Source: Akkermansia sp. (GTDB taxonomy: Bacteria > Verrucomicrobiota > Verrucomicrobiia > Verrucomicrobiales > Akkermansiaceae). Taken from it: a stretch of 44,834 nt of DNA. Shown here piece after piece: positions 41,031-44,834 of the stretch. A program made the position numbers and the translations under genes. The first letter of the stretch is position 1. Each line of letters starts with the position of its first letter. The notes under the pieces were generated by a model that was not told the origin of the DNA, made no database searches, and saw only the letters and a list, made by a program, of their open reading frames with translations. The stretch lies in NCBI GenBank assembly GCA_017415995.1, contig JAFQDN010000044.1:1-44834 (forward strand), given 5' to 3'.

Positions 41031-42111
41031 ATGAAAGGCACAGCCCCCCCTTCCCCGTCTCAGCCTGGTATTAACCTGCTACAACTTGGAAGATTATATA
41101 GAAGAAGCATTAAAATCCGTTTTTTGCCAAGATTACAAAGGCGAGCACGAGCTCATCATTGTAGATGATGCTTCCAAAGACAACAGTGTAAACGTAATCA
41201 AAAACGCCATAGCTATATACGGTAAAGACTGGGATATTACACTCATACAAAATGAGCAGAATCTCGGCGTGGCCGGTGCTACGGATCGGGGGTGGAATGC
41301 TGCAAAATATGATTGGATTGTTGAAATTGCTGGCGATGACATCCAGCTTCCTGACCGCTGCTCACGCACGGCTGAGTTAATCAAGAAATACCCTCACGCC
41401 GGACTCATTTCCTTATCAAGAATATGTGTAGATGCTGCCGGAAAAGAAACCGGGCGCGATTACCTGATTGAAAATGGGCACGGTGATTCATATTGCGCGG
41501 CTCCGCCTCATCTTCGGACGGATATATACTGTTCCGTTTTTCACAAATACCCGGTAGATATGGGTGCATTCGGATGTTCGATGTGTATCCGAAAATCCAT
41601 CATAACCCAATGGGGACACTTGTGCACAGAAAAACAAGAACGCTTTGCTCAAGATCATCCGTGGGAGCTGCGAGCTTTTATGTCTGCCCCGGTTGTATGG
41701 AGTAACGACTTTACGTGTCTTTATCGTTCTCACGGTGGCAACCTCCTCAATAAAAACCGCAAATACGCAACATTGCGAGATTGGATTAATAACAAACGTT
41801 CTTCCTGCCAATACGCCCGAATGGAATATCAGGCTGCCACAATGATGCTGCAAGATGTAAAGCGAGCCCTTAACACCCCTTCTTTATCGGATTGGTCACC
41901 CGAGCTTTTGGCTCAGTGTGAAGCAAAACTGCAACAATATGCACTGATTTACAAATTGAAAAGCGAATGGTGGAGTTACAACATCTTCAAACGCGCATTT
42001 TTCGCATTCAAATACAAAAAACACGTGCCTGCTCAATTTTCCTCATGGCTTACTAACCGCATTTTACCCCTTACAATCTCCATCGGCCTTAAAAAATGGC
42101 TCAAAAAGTAG
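41031..42111 (+). CDS. Family 2 glycosyltransferase, frame broken at a C7 tract
   Basis: The GT2 core reads EALKSVFCQDY, LIIVDDASKDNSV, NLGVAGATDRGWNAA and VEIAGDDIQLPDR (the D-x-D-like metal site), then a C-terminal part ending FSSWLTNRILPL and ISIGLKKWLKK. In the same frame upstream of the first usable codon (TTG 41086) the DNA encodes LPRLSLVLTCYNLEDY. That is the missing first strand of the fold, but no start codon is in that frame. The only nearby ATG (41031, MKGTAP) is out of frame by one base, and a run of seven C (41044-41050) lies between. With six C the protein would be whole (about 359 residues). Either a phase-variable switch in the off state or a sequencing error is possible. Confidence 0.8.
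41044..41050 (+). repeat. C7 homopolymer tract at the GT2 start
   Basis: Seven consecutive C follow ATGAAAGGCACAG. Loss of one C joins the ATG at 41031 to the glycosyltransferase frame. Tract length control is therefore decisive for expression. Confidence 0.75.
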
Positions 42112-42253
42112 CGTAATTTCTCATTCTTTTTTTGCAAGGAGATGCCATGCGGAGCACAGTTCGGCAACTGAATTTTTGAGGTAATGCGTTTTTTGGGGGC
42201 TGAGGGGCATGGAGGTCGGCTATAATTGTTCAGAATGGGTTGTATTTGGCTAC

Positions 42254-42640
42254 TCAGTATTTCCAGAGGTCCTTACCAAAGAGCAAAAAGCACCAATTTA
42301 CCGGAGTTGCAATAACGGAGAGCGGAATGTCTGCAACATCTGCCACAAAACGCAGAGGCTGCATTGCGGCGTTAGTCCATGAACAATCATCCTCCAGTTG
42401 GCATAGCGCCCTTTGGGTGCCTTGCGGTAGTTGTATCGTTTCTGTAGTTGTGCCTACCGGGAAGTGCTCAGCGCTGCGTACCGGAACTACGTTCGTTACA
42501 TGGCAGAGTATATCACGGCTCTGCAAGCTATTAGTACGGAAAAGCAGGATATACCCCGGTCATGCTGATATCCTTCTCTCGAGAACGGCATTAACACCGG
42601 CACAACTACCTAATTTTCATCTTTACAAGCAATAGCACAA
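42254..42640 (-). pseudogene. Probable decayed small lipoprotein gene (YceK/YidQ-like)
   Basis: The gap 42112-42667 holds one protein-like trace. On the minus strand a stretch of about 90 codons (42526-42254) ends HFPVGTTTETIQLPQGTQRA, with the later segment PLRFVADVADIPLSVIATPV and a WKY end. The DIPLSVIA part recalls the DLPLSLVADT motif of YceK/YidQ lipoproteins. Upstream on the same strand, other frames give lipobox-like GSCAGVNAVLERRIS, MTGVYPAFPY and CRAVIYSAM, each cut by stops or frame changes. The pieces line up in the order expected of one small lipoprotein, so a multiply frameshifted gene is likely. Nothing else was found in the gap. Confidence 0.35.
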
Positions 42641-42667
42641 AATCAGAGTTATTTTTACTTTCCCTCC

Positions 42668-44629
42668 TTATTTAACCAAACGGATAATAACAGGAATCAC
42701 CTTTTCTACCGGGTCGGGCAGAATAGATTCCTCCGACAATGAGCCATCAGCCTCAAAAACGCGCCACTGAGAGCACGCGCCATTCACGGCATAATCCGGG
42801 GCATACCCCACATAGCGCAGCGTGTGCCCAATCTGCAAAGCAAAGTCATTCATTGAGTAAACAGAAATGGGGGTACGTTCGATAAAATCATGGACCTCCT
42901 GCTCCGCATAAACCACCGGTTGTTGATAGGTCGGCTCCAGCAAAAGGGTGGAGGCGCCACCCACCGGCACGTAAGAGCGATACCGTACCACCGGAGCCCA
43001 CGGTCTGCCCCCCTGTCCCTCTCGTTTATAGGTAACGGATTGCACCTTATCAGGAGCAGATGCTGCAACCGTAATGCACACCTCCGTTTCATTACCCTGC
43101 AACTGCAACGGCACAGCAATATCCACCTCTCGCGTCTGTTCCATCAACAGTTTTTCCCATTTGAGGTAGCGGGCGTCGGCCAATGCTTCCAACGCCACAT
43201 CTTTCTTGAACGCATGCAAATCCTCGGCTAAATCCTCAAGGGAGTAGCCATCATCCAGCGCATTTTCAACAGCAGCCTCTAAATAACAGCTAGCATACTG
43301 CTGTACCAACTCATATTGAGCCACACATGCAGGAATGCGCTTGTGCTTATACGTATCCAGATAAAGAATGGCAGCAGCAGCTTTCATCTCTGTATCTTCT
43401 TGCTCCGTAGCATCGCATACTTCCATAACAGTTTGATTGAAAGACACCACAGAATCCGCGCGCAGCAGCACGGACATGCGGGCCACGGCACGCTCCACCT
43501 CCTCCTCGGAGTAGTCGGGTATCTCCGTTACGGGCTCCGGTTGCTCCTCCACATAAGGGTCCGCATATTTCGGCGCCGGCGCCTCCGCAGGCGGGGCTGC
43601 CTGCTGCGTAATACATGGCAACAAGGCGGGGCAACGCTGCTGCAACGAGGAGTACGAGGGGGCAACCGCCTCTACCCGCACCACGGGTTCGGGCGCAGCG
43701 CCCTGCAACTGTTGCGCAGTCAACAAAGGCAAAAGCAAATCTAACAACGCATGCCCCTGCTCACCGTTGCGAATCTGCATGGCATAACGCAACTTCAGGC
43801 GGTCTCGGTCCATACAGTCGTTGCTCAAATAAAAAAGTCCACAGTAAGTTGCAGCTATATCACGCGGCAAAACATGTTGCGCATGGCTATGCTGCATCAT
43901 ACGGATGCAATATGCCGCCAGCTCGGGCGTAGTATTACCGCGCGCCAACAAAATGCGCAAAGCCTGCGGGCAATCTGCCATGGTAGCCAAAGCCACCGCG
44001 GGGTGGTCGTACAAGCAATCAGTCTCATTAAACGCAGCGTATCGGCAAAAACACTCCACCAAGGGCTCCACCTCTTTGGTTCCCATGGCAAAGCGGAAGA
44101 TAACTCCGGCGGGAGTCATCCCGCTTTTGCCGCGCATTCCCCAATTCAACTCGGGTGCACGGAACAACAGCTCCGCCATCTGCCGATACTCCTCGCGCGT
44201 ATGAGGCAGCGGCTCACCGATATCCGACATTTGTTTGCCGGCAAGGTAATACTGCATCAGCAGAATCTCCATCAACTCCTCGGCCATTTCGGGGTGTGCC
44301 GACACCAATGCGCGATAGGCTTGCGTCTTTTGCTCAACGCTCTGTCCGCTGTTCAAAATGTGGTAAAGCTCCACATAGCGTGTTTCAGTGTACCTCTCCG
44401 TGCGGTCATATGACGAACGCCCATATTCCACATCTTCCTCCTCCCACTGCAAGGGGGCTTGAAAAGTACTGAAATTACGCCCGCACAACTCCGCAAAAAA
44501 CACCTCATTCGGTTTCTCTGCTGCCTGCATCATGGTATGCACACGCGCCTCTTCTTCCGGCAGACAAATCGCCTCACTTACTCCGGCGCTCATCCATAAA
44601 AAGGCTAATATCAGAACAGATACCTTCAT
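42668..44629 (-). CDS. Large exported protein of unknown function
   Basis: This is a 653-residue protein starting MKVSVLILAFLWMSAGVSEA, a clear signal peptide. I do not recognise the family. A first part (about 20-330) is alpha-helical with ankyrin-like features (GMTPAGVIFRFAMG, HPAVALATMADCPQALRILL). It is followed by a Pro/Glu-rich linker near 350-400 and a C-terminal part with beta character (PLQLQGNETEVCITV, VPVGGASTLLLEP). The ATG at 44629 is preferred over two in-frame upstream starts (44638, 44686). The promoter's -10 box is at 44642-44637, and the upstream starts lie in or before it. Confidence 0.75.
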   Translation of the reverse strand: MKVSVLILAFLWMSAGVSEAICLPEEEARVHTMMQAAEKPNEVFFAELCGRNFSTFQAPLQWEEEDVEYGRSSYDRTERYTETRYVELYHILNSGQSVEQKTQAYRALVSAHPEMAEELMEILLMQYYLAGKQMSDIGEPLPHTREEYRQMAELLFRAPELNWGMRGKSGMTPAGVIFRFAMGTKEVEPLVECFCRYAAFNETDCLYDHPAVALATMADCPQALRILLARGNTTPELAAYCIRMMQHSHAQHVLPRDIAATYCGLFYLSNDCMDRDRLKLRYAMQIRNGEQGHALLDLLLPLLTAQQLQGAAPEPVVRVEAVAPSYSSLQQRCPALLPCITQQAAPPAEAPAPKYADPYVEEQPEPVTEIPDYSEEEVERAVARMSVLLRADSVVSFNQTVMEVCDATEQEDTEMKAAAAILYLDTYKHKRIPACVAQYELVQQYASCYLEAAVENALDDGYSLEDLAEDLHAFKKDVALEALADARYLKWEKLLMEQTREVDIAVPLQLQGNETEVCITVAASAPDKVQSVTYKREGQGGRPWAPVVRYRSYVPVGGASTLLLEPTYQQPVVYAEQEVHDFIERTPISVYSMNDFALQIGHTLRYVGYAPDYAVNGACSQWRVFEADGSLSEESILPDPVEKVIPVIIRLVK

Positions 44630-44636
44630 GGATTGC

Positions 44637-44664
44637 ATTCTATCAAATGTCCCGCGCAAATCAA
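44637..44664 (-). promoter_or_regulatory. Candidate promoter for the large exported protein
   Basis: On the minus strand, TTGATT (44664-44659), a 16-base spacer and TAGAAT (44642-44637). The ATG lies 7 bases beyond, so transcription would begin at the start codon. Confidence 0.5.
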
Positions 44665-44719
44665 GAAAAAACAGTTTTTTATGCACTGCATTGACAGGGC
44701 AAACGCATTGGGCGACGTG

Positions 44720-44833
44720 TCATACAGAAAATACGGCTTCAAAAATCTTTTTCATGTATTCAACATCCACAGCACAAGCGAATTGCATGTTCTTTACGGA
44801 TAGTTTTTCGTTTGTGAGCTTCTTATATCGCCT
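44720..44833 (-). CDS. Possible C-terminal end of a gene cut by the window edge
   Basis: On the minus strand, an open frame enters from the right edge and runs 37 codons to TGA at 44722-44720. The encoded end includes LTNEKLSVKNMQFACAVDVE and stops at FEAVFSV. Sequence composition looks protein-like, but the piece is too short to name or to exclude chance. The region 44687-44719 shows nothing else. Confidence 0.35.
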   Translation of the reverse strand, partial: RRYKKLTNEKLSVKNMQFACAVDVEYMKKIFEAVFSV

Positions 44834-44834
44834 A

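Noticed and set aside
41086..42111. TTG 41086 as the true start of the GT2 gene
   Set aside because: It would remove the conserved first strand (SLVLTCYN), which is clearly encoded just upstream in the same frame.
42221..42226. Perfect TATAAT in the gap
   Set aside because: No -35 box at 15-19 bases and no gene begins after it.
42240..42635. 131-codon plus-strand frame in the gap
   Set aside because: It starts with TTG and its composition is unlike the neighbours; the minus strand reads more like a protein, so it was treated as a shadow of a decayed gene.
1..44834. CRISPR arrays, insertion sequences, prophage genes, rRNA
   Set aside because: No regularly spaced repeats, transposase, integrase or phage-like genes were seen on either strand.

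Overview
The window looks like chromosomal DNA of a gut-type Verrucomicrobiota, most consistent with Akkermansia or a close relative. This assignment is an inference, based on three things. Surface proteins end in a VPEP...LALAALAARRRRK-type PEP-CTERM anchor. Sugar genes fit mucin monosaccharides (fucose, galactose). Most genes have no Shine-Dalgarno sequence. No insertion sequence, CRISPR array, rRNA or tRNA gene was found.

Layout. At 1-1.4 kb there are extragenic palindromes and an exported protein with an internal duplication. At 1.6-6.6 kb two tandem PEP-CTERM proteins carry N-terminal cysteine-protease domains that closely match the streptococcal IdeS/Mac (peptidase C66) pattern, followed by a membrane 4Fe-4S protein. 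At 6.7-10 kb lie an FHA membrane protein, purH and pdxJ. At 10.1-12.2 kb a 633-codon exported protein gene sits between pdxJ and a displaced, diverged second copy of the last 57 codons (including stop) of pdxJ. At 12.5-16.4 kb are an HU-like protein, galactokinase and an SSS-family symporter with a large loop insertion. At 16.5-20.6 kb are a membrane protein, serS and a four-gene ExbB/ExbD-type operon whose ExbD has Asn at the usual membrane Asp. At 20.7-24.6 kb, on the minus strand, lie rpsM-rpsK-rpsD, a Sel1-repeat protein with a small membrane partner, and a PEGA lipoprotein. At 24.8-30.2 kb are malQ, a DksA-like protein with a half-lost zinc finger, rpmG-rpsR, folE2 and UDP-glucose dehydrogenase.

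From 30.4 to 36.3 kb there is an L-fucose operon, fucP-fucI-fucK, with a glycosyltransferase gene lodged between fucI and fucK. From 36.5 to 42.1 kb follows a surface-polysaccharide locus: a polysaccharide pyruvyl transferase, an F420H2-dehydrogenase-beta-like ferredoxin protein, a paralogue of the fucose-operon glycosyltransferase, a stalk-only PEP-CTERM protein, and a family 2 glycosyltransferase whose true N-terminus is out of frame across a C7 tract. A decayed small lipoprotein gene and a large exported protein close the window, with a possible partial gene at the right edge.

How the parts fit. Fucose and galactose are imported and phosphorylated or isomerised. UDP-glucose dehydrogenase and the glycosyltransferases could feed a cell-surface polysaccharide. 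PEP-CTERM proteins, including the IdeS-like proteases, would be anchored at the surface by an exosortase encoded elsewhere. The most exciting candidate system is the pair of surface-anchored IdeS-like proteases built on a modular stalk that recurs without the protease inside the polysaccharide locus. Candidate promoters share a TTGCA(A/T) -35 box, and several place the start point at or within a few bases of the ATG, which suggests leaderless mRNAs.
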